34,173 bases of DNA from an uncultured Clostridium sp. (lineage in GTDB: Bacteria > Bacillota > Clostridia > TANB77 > CAG-465). The stretch is taken from NCBI GenBank assembly GCA_900553785.1, contig USES01000010.1, positions 1 to 34,173 on the forward strand. The letters run 5' to 3'. Below, one piece after another: positions 1 to 8,884 of the stretch. The notes under the pieces were generated by a model. It was given only the letters and a program-made list of their open reading frames with translations. It did not search any database and was not told the DNA's origin. The translations under genes were made by a program, and so were the position numbers. Position 1 is the first letter of the stretch. Each line of letters starts with the position of its first letter.

Positions 1-174
1 ATTGAGACAGATAGCCCTTACTTAGCGCCAGAACCACATAGAGGCGAAACAAATACATCATTATTTGTAAAATATGTAGCAATGAAAATAGCAGAAGTAA
101 AAAATATTCCACTTACTGATGTTGCTGAACTTACAAAAAATAATGCTAAAAGAATATTTAAAATTGAAGATTAG
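1..174 (+). CDS. TatD family hydrolase, C-terminal fragment
   Basis: The window opens inside an ORF that reads in frame 1 to a TAG at 172-174, giving 57 residues. The opening ETDSPYLAP followed shortly by an RGE..N motif is the conserved C-terminal signature of TatD-type metal-dependent deoxyribonucleases. In that family the Asp of ETDSP is a metal ligand at the end of a TIM barrel. The family acts on DNA 3' ends or on D-aminoacyl-tRNA-related substrates, and the paralogue (TatD, YcfH, YjjV) cannot be told from the tail alone. The 5' part lies outside the window. A spacer of 137 bases with its own promoter separates it from prfA, so the two need not be co-transcribed. Confidence 0.85.
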   Translation: METDSPYLAPEPHRGETNTSLFVKYVAMKIAEVKNIPLTDVAELTKNNAKRIFKIED

Positions 175-250
175 GTGGATTGCAAAACTTAAATTTAGTT
201 TGTAAAACCGAAATAAAATTTAAAATTAATATCCAATATAAGTGAAACCC

Positions 251-279
251 TTGAAAAATGCATGAAAATCGTATATAAT
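251..279 (+). promoter_or_regulatory. sigma-A-type promoter of prfA
   Basis: TTGAAA at 251-256 and TATAAT at 274-279 are separated by exactly 17 bases. The predicted start near 286 leaves a leader of about 25 bases that carries the AAAGGAGAG ribosome binding site at about 297-305. Confidence 0.75.
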
Positions 280-311
280 TGAAATGTTAAAAATTTAAAG
301 GAGAGAGTTTT

Positions 312-1370
312 ATGTTTCAAAAATTAGAAGCTGTTGAAAAACGTTATGAAGAATTAAATAAGCTTATAAGTGATCCAGAGGTTATTTCAAGACAAAATGA
401 ATGGAAAAACTTAATGAAAGAACACAGCGATATGACAGATATAGTAGAAAAATATAGAGAATACAAAAAAACTAAAAAGGATATGGAAGAAGCAGAAGAA
501 TTGATGTCGGATCCAGAAATGAAAGAAATGGCAGAGGCAGAATTCTATGATGGTAAAGAAAAACTAGAAAAAATAGAGGAAGAATTAAAAGTTATGTTGT
601 TACCAAAAGATGAAGCCGATGATAGCAACGTAATTATTGAAATACGTGGTGGCGCAGGCGGAGAAGAAGCTGCACTTTTTGCGTACAACCTTTATAGAAT
701 GTATTCGATGTATGCAGACCTTATGCATTGGCAAGTAGAAGTTATGGATTTAAATGAAACTGAACTTGGTGGCATAAAAGAAATATCTTTTATGATTAAA
801 GGAAAGGGAGCATATAGCAAACTTAAATTTGAAAGTGGAGTACATAGAGTTCAGCGTGTGCCAGAAACTGAAGCAAGTGGAAGAATACACACTTCAACAG
901 TAACGGTTGCGGTGCTTCCTGAAGTTGAAGATATTGAAGTTGAGATAAATCCAGCAGATTTAAAATTTGATACTTACAGAGCGAGTGGAGCAGGTGGACA
1001 GCACATAAACAAAACAGATTCTGCTGTAAGAATAACACACATACCTACTGGTTTTGTTGTATCGTGTCAAACAGAACGTTCACAGATACAAAACAGAGAA
1101 TCTTGTATGAGAATGCTTAAAGCTAAACTTTATGATTATATGAAAGAAAAGCAAAATAACGAGATAGCTTCTACAAGAAAATTACAAGTTGGAAGTGGTG
1201 CAAGAAGTGAAAAGATTAGAACATATAACTATCCACAAGGTAGGGTAACTGATCACAGAATTAACTACACTATATATCAACTAGAGAGTTTTATGAATGG
1301 TAATATAGAAGAATTACTTGAGGCACTTCAGGCATTTGATAGAGCTGAAAGATTGCAAGCAGGTGAATAA
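312..1370 (+). CDS. prfA: Peptide chain release factor 1
   Basis: This 352-residue protein is class I release factor RF1, which reads UAA and UAG in the ribosomal A site and triggers release of the finished peptide. The peptidyl-tRNA hydrolysis motif GGQ is at residues 228-230 in a GAGGQHINKT context. The codon-reading tripeptide is PET (184-186, in RVPETEASGRIHTS). The PxT form is typical of RF1, whereas RF2 has SPF. Length and the N-terminal coiled-coil-rich domain are normal. The ATG start follows AAAGGAGAG at good spacing. It has its own promoter and is closed by a terminator, so it looks monocistronic. The prmC methyltransferase gene that often adjoins prfA is not next to it. Confidence 0.98.
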   Translation: MFQKLEAVEKRYEELNKLISDPEVISRQNEWKNLMKEHSDMTDIVEKYREYKKTKKDMEEAEELMSDPEMKEMAEAEFYDGKEKLEKIEEELKVMLLPKDEADDSNVIIEIRGGAGGEEAALFAYNLYRMYSMYADLMHWQVEVMDLNETELGGIKEISFMIKGKGAYSKLKFESGVHRVQRVPETEASGRIHTSTVTVAVLPEVEDIEVEINPADLKFDTYRASGAGGQHINKTDSAVRITHIPTGFVVSCQTERSQIQNRESCMRMLKAKLYDYMKEKQNNEIASTRKLQVGSGARSEKIRTYNYPQGRVTDHRINYTIYQLESFMNGNIEELLEALQAFDRAERLQAGE

Positions 1371-1380
1371 ATTATAAACT

Positions 1381-1424
1381 AAAAAGACAAGTCGTAAACA
1401 TAGTGTTTTGACTTGTTTTTATTT
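1381..1424 (+). terminator. Intrinsic terminator after prfA
   Basis: ACAAGTC and GACTTGT form a 7-bp stem extended by A/T pairs, with a loop of about 16 bases, followed by a T-rich run (1415-1424). It begins 10 bases after the prfA stop. Confidence 0.7.
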
Positions 1425-1469
1425 GTTGTTTTCATACAACTAAAGCATAAAAAAATCATAAATATTCAC

Positions 1470-1498
1470 TGGCTTTTTTTGTCAATGCGTGGTATAAT
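1470..1498 (+). promoter_or_regulatory. Candidate mutS promoter with extended -10
   Basis: TGGTATAAT at 1490-1498 is an extended -10 element (TGnTATAAT). The -35 at correct spacing (1470-1475, TGGCTT) is weak, which fits an extended -10 promoter. Confidence 0.5.
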
Positions 1499-1524
1499 TT
1501 AGCCAAGATTTGGGGGAATTTAAA

Positions 1525-4119
1525 ATGGCTTTATCACCTATGATGCAACAGTATATGGAGATGAGAGAAAGATATCCAGATAGTATATTGTTTTTTAGAT
1601 TAGGAGATTTCTATGAAATGTTTTTTGACCAGGCAGAGCTTGCAAGTAGAGAGCTAGATTTAACTCTTACTGGCAAAGAATGTGGCTTGGAAAATCGTGC
1701 TCCAATGTGTGGTATACCATTTCATAGTGCAGATATGTACATAGCACGTCTTGTTGAGAAAGGGTATAAAGTAGCAATATGTGAACAAATTGAGGACCCT
1801 GCAACAGCAAAAGGCCTTGTAAAAAGAGATATTGTAAAGTTAGTTACGCCTGGTACTATTACCGAAAACGAATTGTTGGATGAAAGTAAGAACAATTATA
1901 TTGCAAATATCTATGAGCTTGGAAGAACGTACGCTTTAAGCTATGCAGATATATCTACGGGAGAATGTTTTGTTACTAGTAGTGATGATATAAATGCACC
2001 ATACAAACTAATTGATGAGGTTTTAAAATTAAAGCCTAAGGAACTAGTTATAGAAGACAATGTATTAAGTGACAAATACATTATAGATAATGTTATTAAA
2101 AAAGATAAAATATATATATCTAGATATTTAAATCAAGATGAAGATCAAATAAATGAATTAAACATACTAAAGGATAAATATAATATAGCAGAGAGAAAAA
2201 GCTTAGTACTTCTTTTAAATTATATATATGAAACACAAAAAAATACTGCCTCTCAAATAAATAAAGTTGAAAAATACAGCATAGAAACCAGTATGAGGCT
2301 AGATGTTAATACTAGAAGAAATTTAGAAATAGTTGAATCTAATAGAGAAAAGACCAAAAAGGGAAGCCTTTTATGGGTAATGGACAAAACGGTTACCGCT
2401 ATGGGTGCAAGAAAGTTAAGACATTGGATTGAAAATCCGTTACTTAATAAAGATGAAATAGAGGAAAGACTAAATGCAGTAGATGTGTTGTATAGTGACA
2501 TGTTTGCTAAAGACGAGATAGTGATGCTATTAAAAAGTATAAGGGATACTCAACGTATAACAACTAAACTTACTAATGGCAATTGCAATGGAAGAGATTT
2601 AATATGCTTGAAGAACTCATTTGCTGTATTCCCAGCTATTAAAAAGAGTTTGCAAGGTATAATATCTAAAATTGAACCTAAGAAGGCTAAACTTCTTACA
2701 AAAGTAGAAGCAAATATTGATGACCTTCAAGACATATTTAGTCTTATAGAAAAATCAATAGAAGAAGAACCTCCACTTGTTATAAAAGAGGGAGGCATAA
2801 TCAAATTTGGATTTAATAGTGAAGTTGATGAATTAAGGTCTGCTAGTCGTGATGGTAAGAGTTGGATTATGAATCTAGAAGCAAAAGAACGTGAAGAAAC
2901 TGGTATTAAAGGTTTGAAGATTGGGTATAATAGAGTTTTTGGATATTATATCGAGATAACAAGGTCAAATTACAAAGATATACCAGAAGGAAGATATATT
3001 AGAAAGCAAACGCTAGCAGACAAAGAGAGGTTTATAACTCCTGAATTAAAAGAAATAGAAGATAAAATTTTAGGCAGTGAGGATAAATTAGTAGACTTAG
3101 AATACAAGTTATTTTCTCAGATTAGGGAAACTATTTCAAAAGAAGTTATAAGAATACAAAAATCTGCTGAAGCAATAGCCGTGTTAGATACTTTATGTAG
3201 CTTTGCTACAGTTGCTGAAGAAAACAATTACGTTATGCCTAATATAACTGTTACAGATGAAATTAAAATAATTGCAGGAAGACATCCTGTAGTAGAGAAG
3301 AATGTTAATACAACCTTTATTCCAAACGATACTTATTTGAATTGTAATGATTATCGTTTTCATATCATTACTGGCCCCAATATGGCAGGTAAATCTACTT
3401 ACATGAGACAGGTTGCACTTATTACATATATGGCACAAATAGGAAGTTTTGTTCCAGCAAGTGAAGCTACAATAGGAATTGTGGACAGAATATTTACGCG
3501 TGTGGGTGCAAGTGATGATTTGGCTAGCGGTGAATCAACATTTATGGTTGAAATGAGTGAGCTAGCAAATATATTAGATAATGCAACTAATAAATCTTTA
3601 ATAATTTTAGATGAAATAGGAAGAGGAACATCAACGTATGATGGAATGGCAATTGCTTGGGCTACAGTAGAACATATTGTAGACAAAGAAAAACTTGGAG
3701 CTAAAACATTGTTTGCAACACACTATCATGAACTAAAAGATTTAGAGAATGAATTAGAAGGCGTGAAAAACTTTTCTGTAGCGGTAAAAGAAAAAGGCGA
3801 GGATGTTATTTTCTTAAGGAAAATAGTAGAAGGACCAGCAGATGGTTCATATGGTATATATGTAGCACGCCTTGCTGGGATTTCGAATAGCATTGTAAAA
3901 AGAGCAAAGGTAATACTAAATGATCTTGAAAAACATAGTACACTAAAAGAAGCAAAAGAAAATTCAGTTAAACCAATTGATTCTAAAACTATGCAAGTAG
4001 ATATGTTCAATTACAAACTTGTTGAAGTAGGAAGAATATTAGATAAATTATGCCTTGATGAGTTAACTGCAAAAGATGCACTAGACACCTTGTATAAACT
4101 AAAAGAAAAAATCGAATAG
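1525..4119 (+). CDS. mutS: DNA mismatch repair ATPase MutS
   Basis: MutS recognises mismatches and small loops in newly made DNA and recruits MutL. The ATG at 1525 is chosen because a GGGGG ribosome binding site at 1512-1516 precedes it. An upstream in-frame TTG at 1510 overlaps that site and is unlikely to be used. The resulting 864 residues match the family. The mismatch-wedging Phe-x-Glu is at F29-E31 in GDFYEMF. The Walker A box GPNMAGKST is at 617-625, followed by the ABC-type SGEST signature, the Walker B LDEIGRG and the FATHYHEL switch histidine. A DUF2207 gene follows after 11 bases with an AGGAGG site, so the two are probably co-transcribed. mutL lies just beyond. Confidence 0.98.
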   Translation: MALSPMMQQYMEMRERYPDSILFFRLGDFYEMFFDQAELASRELDLTLTGKECGLENRAPMCGIPFHSADMYIARLVEKGYKVAICEQIEDPATAKGLVKRDIVKLVTPGTITENELLDESKNNYIANIYELGRTYALSYADISTGECFVTSSDDINAPYKLIDEVLKLKPKELVIEDNVLSDKYIIDNVIKKDKIYISRYLNQDEDQINELNILKDKYNIAERKSLVLLLNYIYETQKNTASQINKVEKYSIETSMRLDVNTRRNLEIVESNREKTKKGSLLWVMDKTVTAMGARKLRHWIENPLLNKDEIEERLNAVDVLYSDMFAKDEIVMLLKSIRDTQRITTKLTNGNCNGRDLICLKNSFAVFPAIKKSLQGIISKIEPKKAKLLTKVEANIDDLQDIFSLIEKSIEEEPPLVIKEGGIIKFGFNSEVDELRSASRDGKSWIMNLEAKEREETGIKGLKIGYNRVFGYYIEITRSNYKDIPEGRYIRKQTLADKERFITPELKEIEDKILGSEDKLVDLEYKLFSQIRETISKEVIRIQKSAEAIAVLDTLCSFATVAEENNYVMPNITVTDEIKIIAGRHPVVEKNVNTTFIPNDTYLNCNDYRFHIITGPNMAGKSTYMRQVALITYMAQIGSFVPASEATIGIVDRIFTRVGASDDLASGESTFMVEMSELANILDNATNKSLIILDEIGRGTSTYDGMAIAWATVEHIVDKEKLGAKTLFATHYHELKDLENELEGVKNFSVAVKEKGEDVIFLRKIVEGPADGSYGIYVARLAGISNSIVKRAKVILNDLEKHSTLKEAKENSVKPIDSKTMQVDMFNYKLVEVGRILDKLCLDELTAKDALDTLYKLKEKIE

Positions 4120-4130
4120 GAGGATGTTCA

Positions 4131-5975
4131 ATGAAGAAAATATTTAAAATTTGCCTATGTATTTTACCTATTATGTTTATGACAGTTATTTATGCGGGTG
4201 AAGCTACATTAGATACTATAGACATAAAAGCTGAAATATTAGATAATGGTGACATGCAAGTAACAGAGAGTTTGGACTTTAAAATATCTGGAAGCTTAAA
4301 TGGATTATATAGAGATATATTGTTATCCAGTGAGGATAAATATGGCGCAAGTTCAATGGATGTAATTGAAGTTTTAGTAAATGGTGAGAGTGCATTATAT
4401 GCACCACTAGAACTTTCACTTGGCGAAGATGGAAAATATAACATAAATAGTATTACTGATGGGAAACAAGTTAAAATATTTACACCAAGTTCTAATGAAA
4501 CAAAAAATGTAAAAATAACATATGTACTTCATGATGTTGTTTTAAAATATTCAGATATAGCAGAACTTCACTGGAATTTTATAGGAAGTGGCTGGGAATC
4601 TAGTATAAACGAAGTTAATATCACTATAACTGCACCTGGTAAGTCTGAAGCGCTAAGAGCCTGGGGACATGGACCACTTAATGGTGTAATTGAACTTAAA
4701 GATAATGATACTGTAATACTTAAAGCAACAAATGTTGATGCAAACGCTGAAGTTACTGCAAGAATGGCGATGGATAAAAACCTTTTTACAACTGTCAAAA
4801 AAGAATATGAAGTTGCAGCTTTAGATAACATATTAACAGAAGAAGAAAAATATGCGGCTGAGGCAAACGCAAGAAGAGAAGCGTCAAAATATGGTGTATA
4901 TATTTTAATAACTGATGTAATATTTATGATAATTTGCCCAATTATATGGTATAACAAAAAGAAGAAAGAATTTGAGGTTTCAGATTTTGATGGTAAATAT
5001 TATAGGGAACTCCCAGAAGATTATGGCCCGGCGGTTATGACAGAAGTTTTAGGTACTAAAGCTATATCTAGTGTAATGCCTGCTACTATGATGAATTTGG
5101 CTAGAAAAAAACATATTAAGATTACAGAAATTAAAAACAAAAAAGGTAAGGCAGACGATTATGAAATAGAACTAGTAGATAAAGAAAAGCTTGAGCAAGA
5201 TGAAACAGTCGCTGAAAACGAAAAATATTTTGCTTTAAATATGTTGTTTGATAATGAAACTAAGTTTACCTTAAAGGAATTTGAAAAAAGATTTAAGAAA
5301 CAATCTGAACAAAGTGCTGCTGTGGCAAAGCACAATACATGGTTTAAAAAAATAACTGAAGATGCTAAATTATATGGTGAGTTTAAGGGAAAAGATAGAT
5401 TTAGCTGTTTTAAAAATTGCTGGCTATGTATACTTTTACCAATAACTGTTAGTGTTATTTCAATGTTATTTGGTTTAGGGTTTGAATTTGATGATATAAC
5501 TGGTATATCTATGTTACTTTTTGTGGTTAATTTAACTGCAGAAAGCTTGACTATGGCCAGCATATTTCAAAGGTTAAAATATACAAAAAAAGGAATTACA
5601 CATAAAAAAATGTGGGAAGCATTTTCAAAATTCTTGGAAGATTTTAGTAAGATGGAAGATTATCCTGTACAATCTTTAGTAGTTTGGGAGCATTATCTTG
5701 TGTATGCAGTTGCATTAGGAAAAGCAAGAAAGGTTATTAAACAGTTAGAAGTAATGTATCCAACTGAATTAAATTCAGCAAATGATACATTGTATACAAA
5801 TTATGCAATTATGAATCTATGTAGAGACAGTAGTGCTTATTCATCTTTTGATAAAACTTTTAGTAGTGCAATGACCACTGCATTTACTCCTCAAAGTTCT
5901 GGCTCTGGTTCTGGTGGTGGCTTCTCCGGTGGCGGTGGCTCCGGCGGAGGTGGAGGCGGCGGAGGCGGCTTCTAA
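4131..5975 (+). CDS. DUF2207-type membrane protein with Gly-rich tail
   Basis: The 614-residue protein resembles the DUF2207 (YciQ-like) family of bacterial membrane proteins, whose function is unknown. It has a signal peptide (about 1-22). A beta-rich extracellular domain (about 25-240) includes an LYRDI motif early on. A membrane segment lies at about 254-274, then a cytoplasmic region with a winged-helix-like KKHIKI patch, then two further hydrophobic segments (about 430-452 and 456-478). The C-terminus ends in a run of roughly 25 residues that is almost all Gly and Ser with three Phe, a recurrent oddity of this family. It sits between mutS and mutL, in the mutS transcript, and is closed by its own strong terminator. 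No catalytic motif is recognised. Confidence 0.8.
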   Translation: MKKIFKICLCILPIMFMTVIYAGEATLDTIDIKAEILDNGDMQVTESLDFKISGSLNGLYRDILLSSEDKYGASSMDVIEVLVNGESALYAPLELSLGEDGKYNINSITDGKQVKIFTPSSNETKNVKITYVLHDVVLKYSDIAELHWNFIGSGWESSINEVNITITAPGKSEALRAWGHGPLNGVIELKDNDTVILKATNVDANAEVTARMAMDKNLFTTVKKEYEVAALDNILTEEEKYAAEANARREASKYGVYILITDVIFMIICPIIWYNKKKKEFEVSDFDGKYYRELPEDYGPAVMTEVLGTKAISSVMPATMMNLARKKHIKITEIKNKKGKADDYEIELVDKEKLEQDETVAENEKYFALNMLFDNETKFTLKEFEKRFKKQSEQSAAVAKHNTWFKKITEDAKLYGEFKGKDRFSCFKNCWLCILLPITVSVISMLFGLGFEFDDITGISMLLFVVNLTAESLTMASIFQRLKYTKKGITHKKMWEAFSKFLEDFSKMEDYPVQSLVVWEHYLVYAVALGKARKVIKQLEVMYPTELNSANDTLYTNYAIMNLCRDSSAYSSFDKTFSSAMTTAFTPQSSGSGSGGGFSGGGGSGGGGGGGGGF

Positions 5976-5987
5976 TCTGTGACTTTT

Positions 5988-6025
5988 TAGTAGTACAACT
6001 TTTACGGTTGTACTACTATTTTTTT
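5988..6025 (+). terminator. Strong intrinsic terminator
   Basis: A perfect 12-bp stem (5988-5999 with 6007-6018), a 7-base loop and a T7 tail follow the DUF2207 gene. It separates the mutS unit from mutL. Confidence 0.9.
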
Positions 6026-6034
6026 ATCTTTTTG

Positions 6035-6063
6035 TTTTAAATTATTTAAAATTATAGTATAAT
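6035..6063 (+). promoter_or_regulatory. Candidate mutL promoter
   Basis: TATAAT at 6058-6063 is a consensus -10. The -35 at 17-base spacing is a weak TTTTAA (6035-6040), and an alternative TTGTTT lies at 6032-6037 with 20-base spacing. It sits between the terminator and the AAGGAG of mutL. Confidence 0.5.
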
Positions 6064-6088
6064 ATAGTTGTTTTAAGGAGATAGGATT

Positions 6089-7957
6089 ATGGGACAAATT
6101 GCAATATTGGATGAAAATACTATAAATAAAATTGCTGCAGGGGAAGTTGTGGATAGACCGGCGTCTATAGTTAAGGAGTTAGTGGAAAACTCAATAGATG
6201 CTGGAGCTACAAGTATATCTGTTGAAATTCGTAGTGGTGGAATAAGTTATATAAATATAACAGATAATGGATCAGGAATTGCAAGAGATGATGTACGTCT
6301 TGCTTTTGAACGTCATGCTACAAGTAAAATTAGAAAAGAAACAGATATTTTAAATATAACTTCTATGGGATTTAGGGGTGAAGCTTTAGCATCTGTTGCA
6401 AGTATTGCTAAGGTTACTCTTGAGACTAAAAAAGTAGATGAATATACCGGCACAAAATATGTTATAGAGGGAGGAATAGAAAAGGAATTAGAAGAAATTG
6501 CATGGAATAAGGGAACTAGTATAACTGTAGAAAATGTTTTTTACAATGTTCCAGCAAGATTTAAGTTCTTAAAAAAAGATTCGACAGAGGCAGGATATAT
6601 AGAAGATGTAGTAATTCGCTTAGCATTATCTAATCCACATGTAGCAATTAAATTTACGTCAAACGGCAAAAGAGTAGTAAATACAACAGGAGACGGAAAA
6701 GTAGAAACTGCAGTGTATAACATATTTGGTAAGGAAGTATATGATGAATTGCAAAAAGTATCTTATGAACAAGATGGGATTTTAGTTAGCGGAGTTATTG
6801 GTAGTCCAAAAATTTCTCGCTCTTCAAGACAAAATGAGTTTACATATATAAATACAAGGTTCATTAAGGATAAAACAATAATGTCAGCTATTGAACGTGC
6901 ATTCGAGCAAAATTTAAACATAGGTAAATTCCCTTTTACTGTAATAAATGTAAATATAAACCCAAGCTTGGTTGATGTTAACGTCCATCCGGCAAAATTA
7001 GAAGTAAAGTTTGAAAATGAAACTAAGATATTTGATGTTGTATATTATGCCATAAAAAATGCAATAATGAATTACCATAGAAGTGTAAGTCCTTTTTCTC
7101 AAAATATAGTGGAAGAACATGAAGTAAAGTCTGTTATATCAAACAATAACTTTGTGTATAAGGAAGCACTTACCGCGTCAAATGAGATTTCAGGCGAACC
7201 TCAATTAGATAGTACTGTATATGCTGAGGCTTCTCAATTTAAGCCAGTTTACTATACAAAAAATGAATCCGAAATTGAAATAAAGGATGTAGTAAGTAAC
7301 AGTTTATTAAATAGAGAGTGTGATGAATTATCTGAGCAAGAAATTATTCAGGCTAAAGAAGAAATATCAAAATACGATACCACAGTAAAATACAAGTATA
7401 TTGGCGGCTTGTTTGATACATATATTTTAATTGAGATAAATGATAAATTATATATAATTGACCAACATGCAGCTCATGAAAGATTGCTTTATGAGCAAAT
7501 TAGAACTAGGTATTATTCAAAAGACAAAGAAACACAAATGTTAATTATTCCAGAGGTTGTAGAACTAAAAAATAGTGAAAAAGAATTGCTTAATGAAAAT
7601 ATAAGTATGTTTGAAAAAGCGGGATTTGTTATAGAGGATTTTGGAGACAATGCAATAAAAATTTCTGGAATTCCTAATGTAAGGTTTGACGTAAATTATC
7701 AAGAAATGTTTACAGATTTACTTGATGGATTATCTGGAAATAATAAAACTACAACGGAAGAAAAAGAAAAAAGATTTGTTTATACTATGGCATGCAAGGC
7801 TGCTGTTAAAGGAAATATGAAACTTACTAGAGAGGAACATATTGCGCTTTTAGATGAGATGGTAAAATTGGACAGGCCATTTACATGTCCACATGGCAGG
7901 CCTACAGCATATGAGATTTCTAAATATGAAATAGAAAGGCGTTTTGCAAGGAAATGA
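6089..7957 (+). CDS. mutL: DNA mismatch repair protein MutL with endonuclease motif
   Basis: The 622-residue MutL couples mismatch recognition by MutS to strand incision. The N-terminal GHKL ATPase shows NSIDAGA, DNGSGI and GFRGEALASVAS. The C-terminal dimerisation domain carries DQHAxxExxxxE at residues 458-469, the metal-binding nuclease motif found in MutL of organisms without MutH, together with an ACK-type motif and CPHGRP near the end. This implies an incising MutL rather than the E. coli type. The start follows AAGGAG. The TGA stop overlaps the miaA start as ATGA (7954-7957), so translation of the two is coupled. Confidence 0.98.
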   Translation: MGQIAILDENTINKIAAGEVVDRPASIVKELVENSIDAGATSISVEIRSGGISYINITDNGSGIARDDVRLAFERHATSKIRKETDILNITSMGFRGEALASVASIAKVTLETKKVDEYTGTKYVIEGGIEKELEEIAWNKGTSITVENVFYNVPARFKFLKKDSTEAGYIEDVVIRLALSNPHVAIKFTSNGKRVVNTTGDGKVETAVYNIFGKEVYDELQKVSYEQDGILVSGVIGSPKISRSSRQNEFTYINTRFIKDKTIMSAIERAFEQNLNIGKFPFTVINVNINPSLVDVNVHPAKLEVKFENETKIFDVVYYAIKNAIMNYHRSVSPFSQNIVEEHEVKSVISNNNFVYKEALTASNEISGEPQLDSTVYAEASQFKPVYYTKNESEIEIKDVVSNSLLNRECDELSEQEIIQAKEEISKYDTTVKYKYIGGLFDTYILIEINDKLYIIDQHAAHERLLYEQIRTRYYSKDKETQMLIIPEVVELKNSEKELLNENISMFEKAGFVIEDFGDNAIKISGIPNVRFDVNYQEMFTDLLDGLSGNNKTTTEEKEKRFVYTMACKAAVKGNMKLTREEHIALLDEMVKLDRPFTCPHGRPTAYEISKYEIERRFARK

Positions 7958-8884
7958 ATAATAATGTAATTGTAATTATAGGTCCTACTGCGTCAGGGAA
8001 AAGTGGTTTGGCACTGAGTTTAGCTGAAACTTTGCATGGGAAAATAATATCTGCTGATTCTATGCAGATATACAAAGGATTAGATGTTGGAACTGCTAAA
8101 GCGACAGTAGATGAGATGAAAAAAGTTCCACATGAGATGATAGATATATGTAGTATTTCGGAAAAATTTGATGTAGCAACGTATAAAAAAATGTGTTATG
8201 ATGCAATAGATAGAACTATTTCTGACGGCTTTGTTCCAATCGTTGTAGGAGGAACGGGACTGTATATAAATGCTGTTGTAAATAATGTTGATTTTTTTGA
8301 AGTAGATGAAGAAAAACCGGAAGCTGCCGAAGAGATGAAAAACTTAAGTGAACGGAAAAACAACGGAAGAACTTTATGAGTATTTGTGTACTATAAATAA
8401 AGAGAAAGCAAAGAGTGTGGATAAATTTAATAGAAGAAGAGTAGAAAGAGCGATATATTTAACTTTGTGTGGAGATATTACAAATGAAAATAACTTATGG
8501 AAAAAGTCTGATTCTAAATATAATTTTATTACTATATATATTGATATGCCAAGAGACTTGTTATATGATAGAATAAATAAAAGAGTAGACAAGATGGTAA
8601 GTGATGGAATATTAGACGAGGCTAAGATGTTATATAACCTACAAGATAGGAAAGACAGTACAGCATGTCAAGCTATAGGGTATAAAGAGTTTTTCGACTA
8701 TTTTGATAACAAAAAGACACTGGAAGAATGTGTAGAAACGCTTAAAATAAATACTAGACATTATGCTAAAAGACAAATTACTTGGTTTAAAAAACTACAA
8801 GATAAGATAATTGTGGATGGAACACGTCCTAAGTCTGAACTTGTTGAACAAATTATAAAGGAGTATTATGAAAATAAAACTTAA
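7954..8884 (+). pseudogene. miaA: tRNA dimethylallyltransferase MiaA, split by a frameshift
   Basis: MiaA adds a dimethylallyl group to A37 of tRNAs reading UNN codons. The first frame (7954-8379) carries the P-loop GPTASGKS, DSMQIYKGLDVGTAK and VVGGTGLYI, then hits TGA. The second frame (about 8348-8884) continues with the tRNA-binding and C-terminal parts, including QAIGYKEF and RHYAKRQITWFK. Removing one A from the A5 run at 8356-8360 fuses the frames into one 309-residue protein of normal MiaA length, so this is a +1 indel. The downstream frame has only a GTG at 8348 with no ribosome binding site. It could be a real null allele or a sequencing error. It overlaps mutL by 4 bases and the next gene by 17. 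Confidence 0.9.

Noticed and set aside
3193..4010. Minus-strand ORFs opposite mutS
   Set aside because: They are shadows of the MutS reading frame, without ribosome binding sites or recognisable motifs.
8350..8365. Programmed frameshift as the cause of the miaA split
   Set aside because: The run is only A5 in G-GAA-AAA-C context, the needed shift is +1 and there is no stimulatory hairpin, internal Shine-Dalgarno or rare stop context that I can see. A simple indel explains it better.
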